Below, in pieces: positions 8,556 to 18,657 of a DNA stretch of 64,000 nt; position 1 is the first letter of the stretch, and each line of letters opens with the position of its first letter. Made by a program: the position numbers and the translations under genes. Origin of the DNA: an uncultured Luminiphilus sp. (GTDB lineage: Bacteria > Pseudomonadota > Gammaproteobacteria > Pseudomonadales > Halieaceae); NCBI GenBank assembly GCA_943840615.1, contig CALSVI010000004.1:62001-126000 (forward strand), read 5' to 3'. Under the pieces are notes generated by a model. It worked only from the letters and a program-made list of their open reading frames with translations. It was not told where the DNA came from and searched no databases.

Positions 8556-11024
8556 ATGAAAACGTGGCTTTGGGGGAAGCATGCGGGGCGATGTTTGGTC
8601 GCTCTGTCCGCGTGCGGATTGATCGCGTGTAGCCAGGATCGTGGCCAAGATGGCATAGACGGTCGAGTAGCGCAGTTGCTGTCTACGATGTCTATCGAGC
8701 AAAAAGTTGCTCAGATGATTCAGGGTGAAATTGCTCACGTCACGCCAGACGATATGAGGCGTTTCGGGCTGGGCAGTGTGCTCAATGGTGGGGGCTCTTT
8801 TCCCGACAAAAATAAATATGCCTCGTTATTGGATTGGGTAGAACTGGCGGACAGTTACTATCTGGCATCGATCGATACCTCAGAAGGGAATGCGGGGATA
8901 CCCACCATCTGGGGCACTGATGCCGTTCATGGCCACAACAATGTGATCGGCGCCACTATTTTTCCACACAACATCGCGCTGGGCGCGGTTGGGGACGCCA
9001 ACCTCGCCGCAGCGATTGCTGAAGCCACCGCAAAGGAGGTGAGTGCCACAGGCATTGATTGGATCTTTGCGCCGACGGTCGCCGTGGCCTTGGACCCCAG
9101 ATGGGGGCGAACGTATGAGTCGTACGGTTCCGAGCCCGCGCTACCTGGTGATTTCGCCGGAGGCATTGTAGAGGCGATGCAAGGGGTGGGTGTTGTTGCT
9201 ACCGCAAAGCACTTCATCGGTGACGGCGGCACTTTCCGCGGCATCGATCAGGGCGATACCCGCTTGGATAAAGATAGCCTACTGTCCATTCACGGTCAGG
9301 GATATTACTCAGCGATTGAGGCAGGCGTTAAGACGGTCATGGCCTCATTCAACAGCTGGAATGGAGACAAGATCCACGGTAATCATGAGTTGTTAACTGA
9401 CGTACTGCGCGAAGAGTTGGGTTTTGATGGGTTTGTCGTCAGCGATTGGAATGGCATTGGTCAAGTATCTGGCTGTACCCCTGATAACTGTGCTCAAGCG
9501 ATCAATGCTGGGATAGACATGGTGATGGTGCCGGAGGACTGGCGCACGCTTTACGACAATATGCTGGCTCAAGTGCGGTCGGGGACCATTACTGAATCCA
9601 GAATTGATGAGGCGGTGACCCGCATTCTCAAGGTCAAATTTGAATTTGGCTTGATGGAGCGGAGTTTGCCCTCTGTGCGCGCGGCGGCCTTTGCAGATTC
9701 GATTGGCTCAGAGGCGCATCGGGAGCTTGCGCGCGATGCGGTGCGTCGATCTCTCGTGCTGCTCAAGAATGACAACAACCTGCTGCCCCTCAATCCAGAT
9801 GGCCGCTATCGGATTGCAGGAGCCGGTGCAGATGACATCGGCCTCCAGTCAGGGGGCTGGACAATCAGTTGGCAAGGAACCGGTAACGTCAATTCTGATT
9901 TCCCCGGTGGCTCATCGATCCTCGACGGTTTTGTTCGCCATGCCCAGCAAGCGGGTGGTGATGTCGCGCTTTATGACCCGACAGAGTCTGGTCCAAAGCC
10001 GGATGCCGTAGTCATGGTCATGGCGGAGAATCCCTACGCGGAGGGGCAGGGCGATATTGATAGTCTCGCTTGGCAGCAGGGCAATTCCAGAGATTTGGCG
10101 CTGATTAGCCAACTCCGAGCGGACGGCGTCGATGTCGTCACGATCTTTCTGACGGGCCGTCCAATGTGGGTAAGCGCTGAAATGAATGCGTCAGATGCTT
10201 TCGTCGTCGCGTGGCTCCCGGGCTCTGAAGGTGCCGCCGTAGCAGATGTGCTGATGGCGGCTCCCGCGGGTGCTGCCCAGTATGACTTCGAAGGGCGTCT
10301 GCCGATGCCTTGGCCAAACCACGACCTCAACCCCGACAATCAGCATCTCAGCGTTGCAGACCATGCGTTCCCCGTTGGCTTTGGGTTAACTGCAGAGAGC
10401 ACTTTCGAATGGGTTGCGCTGAACGAACAGGCGATTGGTCAAAAGCAGAGCCTGGACGAGTGGGTATTTGACAAGGGCGTGAGAGATCCATGGACACTTT
10501 TTATCGGTGATGACTTTGATTGGTCTGTGAGAGTCGGTCCGCGTGGGGCGGTATCAAGTCGGGGTGAGCTGAATCTATCTGTGGTGGATCGCGAAGTGCA
10601 GGAGGATGCGCGGCGCGTCGAGTTCTCGGGCAACGGCACGCATTGGAGCCAGGTTTATTTCCAATTTGAGGATCCCGTTAACATGCGACCATTGGAAGTG
10701 GCAGGGGGAGCGCTGTCGTTCGATATACGACTCCTGAAAAAACCCACCGAACAGGTATTACTGAGAATGGATTGCGGTTATCCCTGTTCGGGTAAGATGG
10801 ATATCACGTCAATTCTGTCTGCGGCCACGTTATCTGATTGGCAAAAGCTCGCTTTCCCGATGGAGTGCTTTGCGCAGTTGGGTGTGGATTCATCAAAAGT
10901 GAATACGCCTTTTCTGCTTGCGACCACGGGTGAGCTTGCTTTCGAAATTTCCGAAGTGGTATTAGCTGAAACACCGGACAGCGCAGATGTTATGGGTTGT
11001 GGCGAATTATTGGCAGATGTTTGA
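8556..11024 (+). CDS. GH3 beta-glucosidase-type lipoprotein
   Basis: This is a glycoside hydrolase family 3 enzyme (about 822 residues) expected to release glucose from beta-glucans. The N-terminus is a lipoprotein signal with lipobox L-I-A-C, so it is probably anchored to a membrane facing the periplasm or exterior. GH3 landmarks include 'AKHFIGDGGT', the nucleophile region 'FVVSDWNG' and the second-domain 'SLVLLKND' segment. A C-terminal extension of about 170 residues resembles the ligand-binding tail of exo-1,3/1,4-beta-glucosidases such as ExoP. The in-frame ATG at 8538 is a less likely start because it pushes the signal inward. The neighbouring GH16 and symporter genes support laminarin use. 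Confidence 0.9.
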   Translation: MKTWLWGKHAGRCLVALSACGLIACSQDRGQDGIDGRVAQLLSTMSIEQKVAQMIQGEIAHVTPDDMRRFGLGSVLNGGGSFPDKNKYASLLDWVELADSYYLASIDTSEGNAGIPTIWGTDAVHGHNNVIGATIFPHNIALGAVGDANLAAAIAEATAKEVSATGIDWIFAPTVAVALDPRWGRTYESYGSEPALPGDFAGGIVEAMQGVGVVATAKHFIGDGGTFRGIDQGDTRLDKDSLLSIHGQGYYSAIEAGVKTVMASFNSWNGDKIHGNHELLTDVLREELGFDGFVVSDWNGIGQVSGCTPDNCAQAINAGIDMVMVPEDWRTLYDNMLAQVRSGTITESRIDEAVTRILKVKFEFGLMERSLPSVRAAAFADSIGSEAHRELARDAVRRSLVLLKNDNNLLPLNPDGRYRIAGAGADDIGLQSGGWTISWQGTGNVNSDFPGGSSILDGFVRHAQQAGGDVALYDPTESGPKPDAVVMVMAENPYAEGQGDIDSLAWQQGNSRDLALISQLRADGVDVVTIFLTGRPMWVSAEMNASDAFVVAWLPGSEGAAVADVLMAAPAGAAQYDFEGRLPMPWPNHDLNPDNQHLSVADHAFPVGFGLTAESTFEWVALNEQAIGQKQSLDEWVFDKGVRDPWTLFIGDDFDWSVRVGPRGAVSSRGELNLSVVDREVQEDARRVEFSGNGTHWSQVYFQFEDPVNMRPLEVAGGALSFDIRLLKKPTEQVLLRMDCGYPCSGKMDITSILSAATLSDWQKLAFPMECFAQLGVDSSKVNTPFLLATTGELAFEISEVVLAETPDSADVMGCGELLADV

Positions 11025-11102
11025 TTGAATTGATAAGTGGCTTTTGGTGAGCCACCTGCCGACCATAAAATAAACTAATCGGCTTATTCGGCCCAAAGTG
11101 GG

Positions 11103-12671
11103 GTGCCACCAGTGCTATCAACGATCGATTTGATTATCGTCGCAGTCTATGCGGTAGGCCTTTTTGCGCTGGCGCAATGGGTTTCCAGAGAGCCTTCGGG
11201 ACAGCAGAAAAGCGCCCAAGACTATTTTCTTGCGGGCAAGGCGCTGCCATGGTGGGCAGTCGGCGCGTCGCTGATTGCGGCTAATATTTCTGCCGAGCAA
11301 ATCATCGGCATGTCGGGATCGGGTTACGCGATTGGATTAGCCATCGCTTCCTATGAGTGGATGGCGGCATTCACCTTGCTTCTGGTGGGTAAATTCCTGC
11401 TACCTATTTTTCTCAAAACCGGCATCTATACCATGCCGCAGTTTTTGGAACAGCGATATGACAGCCGCGTTAAAACAGTGATGGCGGTTTTCTGGTTGGG
11501 CGTCTATACCTTGGTTAACCTGACTTCGATCCTTTGGTTAGGTGCATTGGCGATCAACACTGTGGCCGGTGTCGACCTGAACTTTGGGTTGGCCGGGCTG
11601 GGGATTTTTGCCGTCGCTTATTCACTTTACGGTGGCCTGAGGGCTGTTGCCTTGACGGATATTATTCAGGTCGTTCTTTTGGTCACCGGTGGGCTCATGA
11701 TTTCTTGGATCCTGCTAGATCAGATTGGCGCAGGCGCGGGAGTGCTTGCCGGTTTCACCACGCTTACACAGCAGGCACCTGACAAGTTCCATATGATACT
11801 CAATGAGGGCCACCCTCATTACATGAGCCTGCCGGGTCTGTCTGTGCTACTCGGTGGGATGTGGGTGATGAATCTCTCCTATTGGGGATTTAATCAATAC
11901 ATCATCCAGCGTGCTTTGGCAGCAAAAAGTGTCGATGAGGCACAGAAGGGCATCGCCTTTGCTGCCTTCCTCAAACTGTTGATGCCAGTCATCGTTGTGT
12001 TGCCGGGTATTGCAATGTTTGTACTGAACCCGGAACTCTCTGCGCCCGACAAAGCGTACCCATCGGCAATGAACTTGCTGCCATTGGGCATTAAGGGGCT
12101 TGTCTTTGCGGCGCTGCTAGCGGCGATTGTCTCTTCTCTGGCCTCAATGTGTAACAGCATCTCCACTATTTTTACTGTGGATGTTGCGCCCTCTATTGGC
12201 CTAGAGAGTGATGGTGGCCAGCGCTCGGTGACGCTGGGTCGCATTGTTGCAATCTCCGCCATGATTATTGCAATGCTCACCGCCAGGCCTCTGCTGGGCA
12301 ATTTTGAGCAAGCCTTTCAGTACATTCAGGAATTTACGGGATTCTTCACCCCCGGCATTGTTGCGATATTCATGCTGGGATTGTTCTGGAAACGAACGAC
12401 GGCCACAGCCGCGTTACTGTCGGCAATTACCTCTGCCGCTCTTTCGTTGTTGCTGAAGCTCTATTGGCCAGATCTTCCCTTTATGGATCGGGTGGGATTG
12501 GTGTTCTTGTTGTGCGTCGCTGTTGGAGTGGTGTGGTCGATACTGCGCCCCCAGCCACAGACAGGCTTTGTGGATCCGGCTGGCGTGAGCTTCAGCACTA
12601 CGCAGGGATTTAATTTAAGTGCTCTCGTGGTCACCTTGACCCTGGTTTTTTTCTATACCGTTTGGTGGTAA
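11103..12671 (+). CDS. Sodium/solute symporter (SSS family), probable sugar transporter
   Basis: This 522-residue inner-membrane protein has about 13-14 hydrophobic segments and the SSS-family sequence 'AANISAEQIIGMSGSGYAIG'. That resembles the sodium/glucose (SglT-like) branch. It lies between a beta-glucosidase and a GH16 enzyme, so glucose or short beta-glucan uptake is the likely job. The start is GTG at 11103; a second GTG at 11112 is equally possible and sits better behind the AGTGGGG stretch. A 6-bp hairpin at 11037-11055 in the upstream gap has no T run and does not look like a terminator. Confidence 0.88.
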   Translation: MPPVLSTIDLIIVAVYAVGLFALAQWVSREPSGQQKSAQDYFLAGKALPWWAVGASLIAANISAEQIIGMSGSGYAIGLAIASYEWMAAFTLLLVGKFLLPIFLKTGIYTMPQFLEQRYDSRVKTVMAVFWLGVYTLVNLTSILWLGALAINTVAGVDLNFGLAGLGIFAVAYSLYGGLRAVALTDIIQVVLLVTGGLMISWILLDQIGAGAGVLAGFTTLTQQAPDKFHMILNEGHPHYMSLPGLSVLLGGMWVMNLSYWGFNQYIIQRALAAKSVDEAQKGIAFAAFLKLLMPVIVVLPGIAMFVLNPELSAPDKAYPSAMNLLPLGIKGLVFAALLAAIVSSLASMCNSISTIFTVDVAPSIGLESDGGQRSVTLGRIVAISAMIIAMLTARPLLGNFEQAFQYIQEFTGFFTPGIVAIFMLGLFWKRTTATAALLSAITSAALSLLLKLYWPDLPFMDRVGLVFLLCVAVGVVWSILRPQPQTGFVDPAGVSFSTTQGFNLSALVVTLTLVFFYTVWW

Positions 12672-12701
12672 CTGCCGCCTTTTTTGTCAGGGGATATTGA
12701 C

Positions 12702-13505
12702 ATGCTGTGCCGACGTCATCTGCTTATGAGCCTGTTGCTCATTATGTCGCGAGTGCATGCGGAGACCGTCTGCGAGCCGATATGGGAAGAGGATTTCACC
12801 GGTCCGTTGGATCGGGCGACGTGGAATGTGGTGGAAGGCGATGGATGTGCCGAGGGTATCTGTGGCTGGGGTAATAATGAGGCGCAAAGTTATGATGAGG
12901 CTGGCGTATCGGTCAGTGGGGGCATTCTCAGCCTGACAGCGTTCATCGATGAGCAGGGTCAAATCCGCTCTGGCAAACTGACTACCGCGGGTATGCACAG
13001 CTTTAAGCATGGCTATATCGAAGCCCGAATTCGTCTTCCACACGGAAGGGGCTTATGGCCAGCGTTCTGGATGATGCCCGAGGGGCAGCGATATGGGTGG
13101 CCGCTTGAGGGCGAGATCGACATTCTCGAGTGGACTGGCCATGAACCTCACCGGATTATCGGAGCAATTCACTTTGGCGATTTACCACCGGACAACGTGC
13201 ATTACAGCGAGACTCTGCGCACTCCTGCCGAATGGAGCGGTGATTTCCATATCTATGGCATCGAGTGGTCTGCTGAGCGAATAGCGTGGTACGTCAACAA
13301 TCGCATACATGGGAGTGCGACTCCCAACGATATCTTGCCCTGGCCGTGGGTCTTTGATGACAAGTCGTTTTATCTCATTGTCAATATGGCTGTAGGCGGG
13401 ACATTGGGTGGCGAGGTGGTACCAGAAGATCTTCCGGCTACCGTAGAGTTTGACTGGATTCGGGTCTATCCCGAAGAGTGCCGGACAGGGCGCTCGCCGC
13501 GCTAG
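12702..13505 (+). CDS. Secreted GH16 family glycosidase (laminarinase type)
   Basis: This 267-residue protein has a signal peptide followed by a single GH16 domain. The catalytic E-x-D-x-x-E motif is intact in 'GEIDILEWTG', and the substrate-cleft region 'GLWPAFWMMP' and C-terminal 'EFDWIRVY' are typical of bacterial endo-beta-1,3-glucanases. The start at 12702 is preceded by AGGGGA. It would cut laminarin-type glucans into oligomers for the TonB receptor and the GH3 enzyme. Agarase or carrageenase specificity cannot be excluded from sequence alone, but the neighbouring beta-glucosidase favours laminarin. Confidence 0.88.
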   Translation: MLCRRHLLMSLLLIMSRVHAETVCEPIWEEDFTGPLDRATWNVVEGDGCAEGICGWGNNEAQSYDEAGVSVSGGILSLTAFIDEQGQIRSGKLTTAGMHSFKHGYIEARIRLPHGRGLWPAFWMMPEGQRYGWPLEGEIDILEWTGHEPHRIIGAIHFGDLPPDNVHYSETLRTPAEWSGDFHIYGIEWSAERIAWYVNNRIHGSATPNDILPWPWVFDDKSFYLIVNMAVGGTLGGEVVPEDLPATVEFDWIRVYPEECRTGRSPR

Positions 13506-13604
13506 TTCACAGCCGTCCATTCCATCTTGAGCCGCGCTGGCGCAACGCATCACTTACCGCTGGTAGACAGCGCTATGAGGCGTCGAGCGACATCCAGCGA
13601 GATG

Positions 13605-13619
13605 TGTAATTTAACTACA
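13605..13619. promoter_or_regulatory. HexR operator upstream of edd (box 1)
   Basis: The 15-mer TGTAATTTAACTACA is a near-perfect palindrome that fits the known HexR consensus TGTARTTWWAYTACA of gammaproteobacteria in nearly all positions. It lies 75 bases upstream of the edd start, and hexR itself is encoded 7 kb away. It probably mediates repression of the Entner-Doudoroff operon, relieved by ketodeoxyphosphogluconate. Confidence 0.85.
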
Positions 13620-13656
13620 AAAATCGCGCTATTAATGACAATATACTGCCATATAT

Positions 13657-13671
13657 TGTTGCTTTATTACA
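13657..13671. promoter_or_regulatory. HexR operator upstream of edd (box 2)
   Basis: The 15-mer TGTTGCTTTATTACA matches the HexR consensus at 13 of 15 positions. It lies between box 1 and the edd start, within 22 bases of the start codon. Two boxes suggest cooperative control of the edd-glk-eda-zwf-pgl operon. Confidence 0.65.
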
Positions 13672-13693
13672 TTATCGAAGACACACTAAGGTT

Positions 13694-15569
13694 ATGCATT
13701 CAGAAGTCCTTCGCGTTACTCACAATATTGCTGCACGTAGCCGAACGCTCCGTGATCAGTACCGTCGTGATGTCGATGAAATGGCATCAGAGCCTATCAA
13801 TCGGAGCCAACTCAGCTGCGGTAATCTGGCTCACGGCGTGGCGTCCTGTGGCGTAGAGGACAAATCCACCATCAAGATGATGGACAGCGCCAATATCGGC
13901 ATTGTGTCCGCGTATAACGACATGCTGTCTGCCCACGCCCCTTACGCCGGATATCCAGAGCAGATTAAAGACGCCCTGAAAGCGATTGGCTGCACCGCGC
14001 AGGTTGCTGGAGGCGTGCCGGCAATGTGCGACGGTGTGACGCAGGGTCAGCCAGGGATGGAACTGAGCTTGTTCAGCCGCGACGTGATCGCACAGGCGAC
14101 CGCGGTGTCCTCTGTCACACCAAATGTTCGATGCGGTATTGATGCTGGGCATCTGCGACAAGATCGTACCCGGATTGTTGATGGGTGCTTTGCAGTTTGG
14201 GCATCTGCCCACCTTGTTTGTACCCGCCGGGCCGATGACGTCAGGGCTTTCTAACAAAGAGAAAGTGCGCGTCCGACAGCTCTATGCTGAGGGCAAGGTC
14301 GATCGAGCCGAGCTATTAGAGGCGGAGATGGCGTCCTATCATAGTCAGGGCACTTGTACGTTCTATGGCACCGCTAACTCTAACCAAATGGTTCTTGAGG
14401 CCATGGGTTTACAGCTGCCCGGCAGCTCTTTTGTGAATCCCGAGACACCCTTGCGCCGGGCACTGACTGAGGCGGCAGCAGAACACCTTGCCCGAATAGC
14501 GAGGACGAGCCATCAACCGTTGCCACTGGCTGATGTAATTGATGAAAGAAGTTTTGTTAATGCGATTGTTGCGCTGCTGGCGTCGGGTGGTTCGACCAAC
14601 CTGTGTATTCACTTAGTAGCGATTGCACGAGCGGCCGGTCTGGTCATCACATGGTCTGACTTTGATGCGCTCTCGAAGGTCACGCCGCTCTTGGCTAAGA
14701 TTTATCCCAACGGTAGCGCTGACATCAACCATTTTCAGGCAGCCGGTGGCACGGGATTGCTGTTCGGTGAACTGATGAGAGCGGGCTTGATGCACGGCGA
14801 TGCCGCTGTCTGCTTTGGTGGCACTCTCGAAACAGCCTGCATAGAACCCTTTCTCGAGGATAACCGTCTGCAATGGCGGCCTGCCACTGAAGAGAGCCTC
14901 GATCTGGAAGTGATTCGGCCCACTGGCAACGTGTTTGCGCGCGAGGGGGGCATAAGACTGCTGCAAGGCAATCTGGGTCGCAGTCTGATCAAGACCTCTG
15001 CTGTCGATCCGGAGCGACATCACATCACCGCGCCGGCGGTAGTGATTTCCCATCAAGACGAACTTAGGCCGCTTTTCGAGCGAGGTGAACTCGACCGAGA
15101 TTGTGTCATTGTTGTTCGGTTTCAGGGGCCTGCCGCCAATGGCATGCCAGAGCTGCACCAGCTGATGCCCACCTTAGGTGTATTGCAGGACCGTGGCCAT
15201 GCGGTTGCGCTGGTCACAGACGGTCGACTGAGTGGCGCATCAGGCAAAGTCCCCGCCGCGATTCATGTCACCCCGGAGGCGGCGAAAGGTGGCTCCATTG
15301 CTCGTATCCAGAATGGCGATGTTATTAGCTTGAATGTAACGACCGGAGCGCTATCGGTAGCGCTCGAGCACAGCGCGTTTGCAAACAGGCCGTATGCTGA
15401 GCCGCCTGCAGAAAAACACACCGTAGGCCGCGGCCTGTTTGCATTCAGTCGCAAGGTGGTCAGCGACGCCGAATGCGGCGGTTGTACGTTGTTTGGGCCA
15501 CCGATAATCGATGCCTCATCAGAGACGGAGCGCAGCCAGGCCGCTGCGTATGAGCACTGTGCCAGCTAG
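13694..15569 (+). CDS. edd: Phosphogluconate dehydratase, with a frameshift
   Basis: Edd converts 6-phosphogluconate to 2-keto-3-deoxy-6-phosphogluconate and is an iron-sulfur dehydratase of the IlvD/Edd family. The first 140 residues, including '[12 protein letters not shown]' and '[22 protein letters not shown]', are in one frame. From 'SHQMFD' and '[12 protein letters not shown]' onward the protein is in another. One extra base near 14109-14112 causes the shift; removing it gives about 624 residues, the normal family length. The downstream '[13 protein letters not shown]' region is intact. It is the first gene of edd-glk-eda-zwf-pgl and carries two HexR boxes upstream. A sequencing error is likelier than gene loss, because the rest of the pathway is intact. 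Confidence 0.92.
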
Positions 15570-16569
15570 TCCCGCCGTAACAGAGAGGCCTTTATTTCTC
15601 CTGGCGGATATCGGGGGCACCAATGCCCGGTTCGCTTTTGCCGAGCCATCGAATCCTCTGCCTCAGCCGATTGCCAATTACGCCGTAGAGGAATTCCCCT
15701 CATTTGAAGGGGTGCTCAACCAGTTAGAGGAAGATTGGCAGGAACTCAAAGATCAGGAGGCCGTGCTGCAGAGGGCGTGTCTGGCAGTCGCGGCCATCCC
15801 CGAGCAGCGCGAAATTAGCTTCACCAACAACGCGTGGCGTTTTACTGCTGACAGCGTTGCTGCTCGGCTGGGTTGTCCGTGCATCAGCATTATCAATGAC
15901 TTTGCGGCAGTGGCGAGAGCGCTTCCCGCGCTGCAACCTAATCATCTTGAAGCGATCGGCGGAGGACAGGCGCGGCCCGGCAAGCCTATGGTCGCGATTG
16001 GACCGGGGACGGGAACGGGCGTGGCCTCGCTTGCCTTTGACCTCTTCGGCAACCCTATTGTGTTGCCCGGTGAGGGAGGCCATGTTGATTTCGCGCCCAT
16101 TACAGATATCGAGGCGCAAATCCTCGGTCGCTTGCGAGCTCAATTCGGTCGAGTCTCGATCGAGCGCCTGCTATGCGGTGCCGGCATCATGAATATCTAT
16201 AGGACTTTGGCTGAGATTCGAGACCTGCCTGTTGTTCATGTGAGTCCTGAAGCAGTTGGCGCTTCTGCTCAACGGGGTGAAGACACCCTGGCAGCAGAAA
16301 CGATGAACACCTTTTTTTCTGTCCTGGGTTCAGCTGCAGGCAACCTCGCGCTGACGTTGGGTGCCCGCGGAGGCGTTTATCTTGCCGGAGGCATAGCACC
16401 ACGCTATATCGATTTGCTGAGAAAGAGTGACTTCCGAGCGCGATTCCTCGCTAAAGGTCGTTTTGCTGACTTCAACGGAGAAATTGCCACCTTCGTGGTC
16501 ACTCACCCGGATCCCGGTTTATTGGGTGCTGCAATGATCTGCCTGGAGGAGGGGGGGCGTGGACGCTAG
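15550..16569 (+). CDS. glk: Glucokinase
   Basis: This ATP-dependent glucokinase phosphorylates imported glucose. The phosphate-binding motif 'LADIGGTNARFAF' is at the N-terminus, and 'AIGPGTGTGVA' and 'LPGEGGHVDF' follow in the order expected for the bacterial Glk family. The product is about 339 residues. The start at 15550 lies inside the edd end (20-base overlap), which implies translational coupling. The product feeds Zwf two genes downstream. The 3' end runs into the eda start within a G-rich stretch (seven G at 16552-16558). Confidence 0.93.
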   Translation: MSTVPASPAVTERPLFLLADIGGTNARFAFAEPSNPLPQPIANYAVEEFPSFEGVLNQLEEDWQELKDQEAVLQRACLAVAAIPEQREISFTNNAWRFTADSVAARLGCPCISIINDFAAVARALPALQPNHLEAIGGGQARPGKPMVAIGPGTGTGVASLAFDLFGNPIVLPGEGGHVDFAPITDIEAQILGRLRAQFGRVSIERLLCGAGIMNIYRTLAEIRDLPVVHVSPEAVGASAQRGEDTLAAETMNTFFSVLGSAAGNLALTLGARGGVYLAGGIAPRYIDLLRKSDFRARFLAKGRFADFNGEIATFVVTHPDPGLLGAAMICLEEGGRGR

Positions 16570-17212
16570 GCCTTTACTCGCCAAACTCACTTGCCCTCTC
16601 ATTCCAGTGGTCGTGATCGACCGGTTAGCTGACGCCGTCCCTTTGGCAGAAGCACTGCTTCAAGGCGGCATCTCTGCCCTTGAAATCACCTTGCGCACGC
16701 CAGCGGGTTATGACGCGATCAAAGCGATGAAGTCGGCGTTCCCTGATGCGGTGATTGGCGCGGGAACGGTGTGTTCTGATCAGGCTTTTGACAAAGCGGT
16801 TGGGTGCGGTGCTGATTTCATCGTCTCTCCCGGCGCTACAGATCAGCTGTTTGCGGCTGCGGCCCGCCACAAGGTGCCTTTCTTGCCCGGAGCAGTGACG
16901 GGGTCAGAGGTGCTGAACGCCATTCAGCATGACTACGCCACCTTGAAATTTTTCCCCGCCGAAGCTGCGGGTGGCGTGTCCACACTGCGAGCGCTCTCGG
17001 GGCCTTTTCCGGAGTTGAGTTTTATGCCCACTGGTGGGATCACGCCGGATAACGTCGCTACCTATCTCAGGTTAGAGAGCGTTTGTGCCGTAGGAGGGTC
17101 ATGGCTGACGCCCCGAGAGCTGTTAATTCATAAAAGATGGGACGAACTCTGCCAATTAGCCGGTGATAGCGTCGCCAGAGTGGCCGAAGTCAGTGAGGAG
17201 AAATCAACATGA
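16559..17212 (+). CDS. eda: KDPG aldolase
   Basis: Eda cleaves 2-keto-3-deoxy-6-phosphogluconate to pyruvate and glyceraldehyde-3-phosphate, finishing the Entner-Doudoroff route. The 217-residue length is normal. The Schiff-base lysine sits in 'LKFFPAE', and 'GAGTV' and 'PTGGI' are conserved. Translation begins at a GTG overlapping the glk stop, behind GGAGGAGG. The stop overlaps zwf (ATGA). Confidence 0.95.
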   Translation: MDARPLLAKLTCPLIPVVVIDRLADAVPLAEALLQGGISALEITLRTPAGYDAIKAMKSAFPDAVIGAGTVCSDQAFDKAVGCGADFIVSPGATDQLFAAAARHKVPFLPGAVTGSEVLNAIQHDYATLKFFPAEAAGGVSTLRALSGPFPELSFMPTGGITPDNVATYLRLESVCAVGGSWLTPRELLIHKRWDELCQLAGDSVARVAEVSEEKST

Positions 17213-18657
17213 GCGGGTTGGATCTGGTCATTTTCGGCGCGACAGGCGATCTATCCGCCCGGAAGCTATTCCCTGCGCTGTGTCAGCTGGATGCGGCTGG
17301 ACTGTTACCCGATGACCTGCGCATCGTCGCAGTTGCCCGTCAGGAACACACTCCCGAAGCGTTCCATGATGAGCTTCGCGTCAGAATGGCTAAAGCGAAA
17401 CGTCAGTCGATCAGTGATTCAGCGTGGCAAAAATTTGTTCAGCGATTAACCTACCTGTCGGCTGATTTCTCTACGCCAGAGGCATTCAGGGGTTTGCAGG
17501 GGCGTTTGAGCGATACCCGCATCAGCCTATTTTATCTCGCTACGCCGCCGTCATTGTTTGCCACGATCTGCGAGCAATTGAGCGCAGATAAGTGTTTGTC
17601 TGGGCCGTGCCGCATTGTCCTTGAAAAGCCGATTGGAGAGAGTCTCACCACGTCTCGCGAAGTCAACGAAACCCTCGCTCGATTTTTTGAGGAGCGGGAT
17701 ATTTATCGCATTGATCATTATCTCGGCAAAGAGACGGTACAGAATCTGTTGGTGCTGCGATTCGCCAATCGTTTTATCAATTCGCAGTGGGATCAGAGTT
17801 GCATCGATCATGTTCAGATCACGGTTGCAGAGCAAGTGGGTATTGAGGGTCGCTGGGCTTACTACGACGGGGTGGGTCAGTTGCGCGACATGGTGCAGAA
17901 CCATCTGATGCAGCTCCTGTGTTTGGTGGCTATGGAACCTCCAAACTCTTTGGAAGCAGAGAGTATTCGCGACGAGAAGGTGAAAATTGTAAAAGCCCTG
18001 CGACCGATTGACGCCGTGACTGTGAAAGACCACGTAGTGCGCGGGCAATACAGTCAAGGAGTCATCGACGGCCAGTCAGTGCCCGGATACTTCGATGAAG
18101 ACGGTTGTGAGACGCAGGGAAGCGACACTGAGACCTTTATCGCGATCAAGGCACATGTGGACAACTGGCGATGGTCAGGAGTGCCTTTTTATCTGAGGAC
18201 CGGTAAGCGAATGCCTGACAAGGTCACGGAGATTATCATTCAGTACAAGGCCTTGCCGCATCACATCTTTGGTGAGGGGGAGTCGGCAGAGCCAAATCGA
18301 CTCATCATTCGGCTGCAGCCTAATGAAGGCATCGAAATGACGATGGTCTCGAAGCGTCAAAGTTTGCGTGACAAGCTTTCACTGCAAACTCATACGCTTA
18401 ACTTTGATTTCCGCGAAGACGGCGACATCGACCGTATCCCCGATGCGTATGAACGCCTGTTCCTCGATGCCATCAATGGTGATCCGTCTCTATTTGTTGG
18501 GCGCGAGGAAATCGAGGAGAGCTGGCGTTGGTGCGATCAACTGATCGCCGCGTGCGAGGACTGCGGCTTGAAGGTGAACGCGTATCAAGCAGGTAGCTGG
18601 GGGCCCAGCAAATCAGAGCTACTGATCGACCGTGATGGCCGGAGCTGGAATGTCTGA
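17209..18657 (+). CDS. zwf: Glucose-6-phosphate 1-dehydrogenase
   Basis: Zwf oxidises glucose-6-phosphate to 6-phosphogluconolactone with NAD(P). The 482-residue protein has the N-terminal Rossmann motif 'FGATGDLSARK', the catalytic 'RIDHYLGKE' and a 'RTGKRM' substrate region. It starts with an ATGA overlap with eda and its end overlaps pgl. The length is that of a complete enzyme, with no break. Confidence 0.96.
   Translation: MSGLDLVIFGATGDLSARKLFPALCQLDAAGLLPDDLRIVAVARQEHTPEAFHDELRVRMAKAKRQSISDSAWQKFVQRLTYLSADFSTPEAFRGLQGRLSDTRISLFYLATPPSLFATICEQLSADKCLSGPCRIVLEKPIGESLTTSREVNETLARFFEERDIYRIDHYLGKETVQNLLVLRFANRFINSQWDQSCIDHVQITVAEQVGIEGRWAYYDGVGQLRDMVQNHLMQLLCLVAMEPPNSLEAESIRDEKVKIVKALRPIDAVTVKDHVVRGQYSQGVIDGQSVPGYFDEDGCETQGSDTETFIAIKAHVDNWRWSGVPFYLRTGKRMPDKVTEIIIQYKALPHHIFGEGESAEPNRLIIRLQPNEGIEMTMVSKRQSLRDKLSLQTHTLNFDFREDGDIDRIPDAYERLFLDAINGDPSLFVGREEIEESWRWCDQLIAACEDCGLKVNAYQAGSWGPSKSELLIDRDGRSWNV

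Noticed and set aside
11037-11055. Hairpin GTGGCT/AGCCAC between the GH3 and symporter genes
   Set aside because: There is no T run after it and the seven-base loop and 6-bp stem are weak, so it is not called a terminator.
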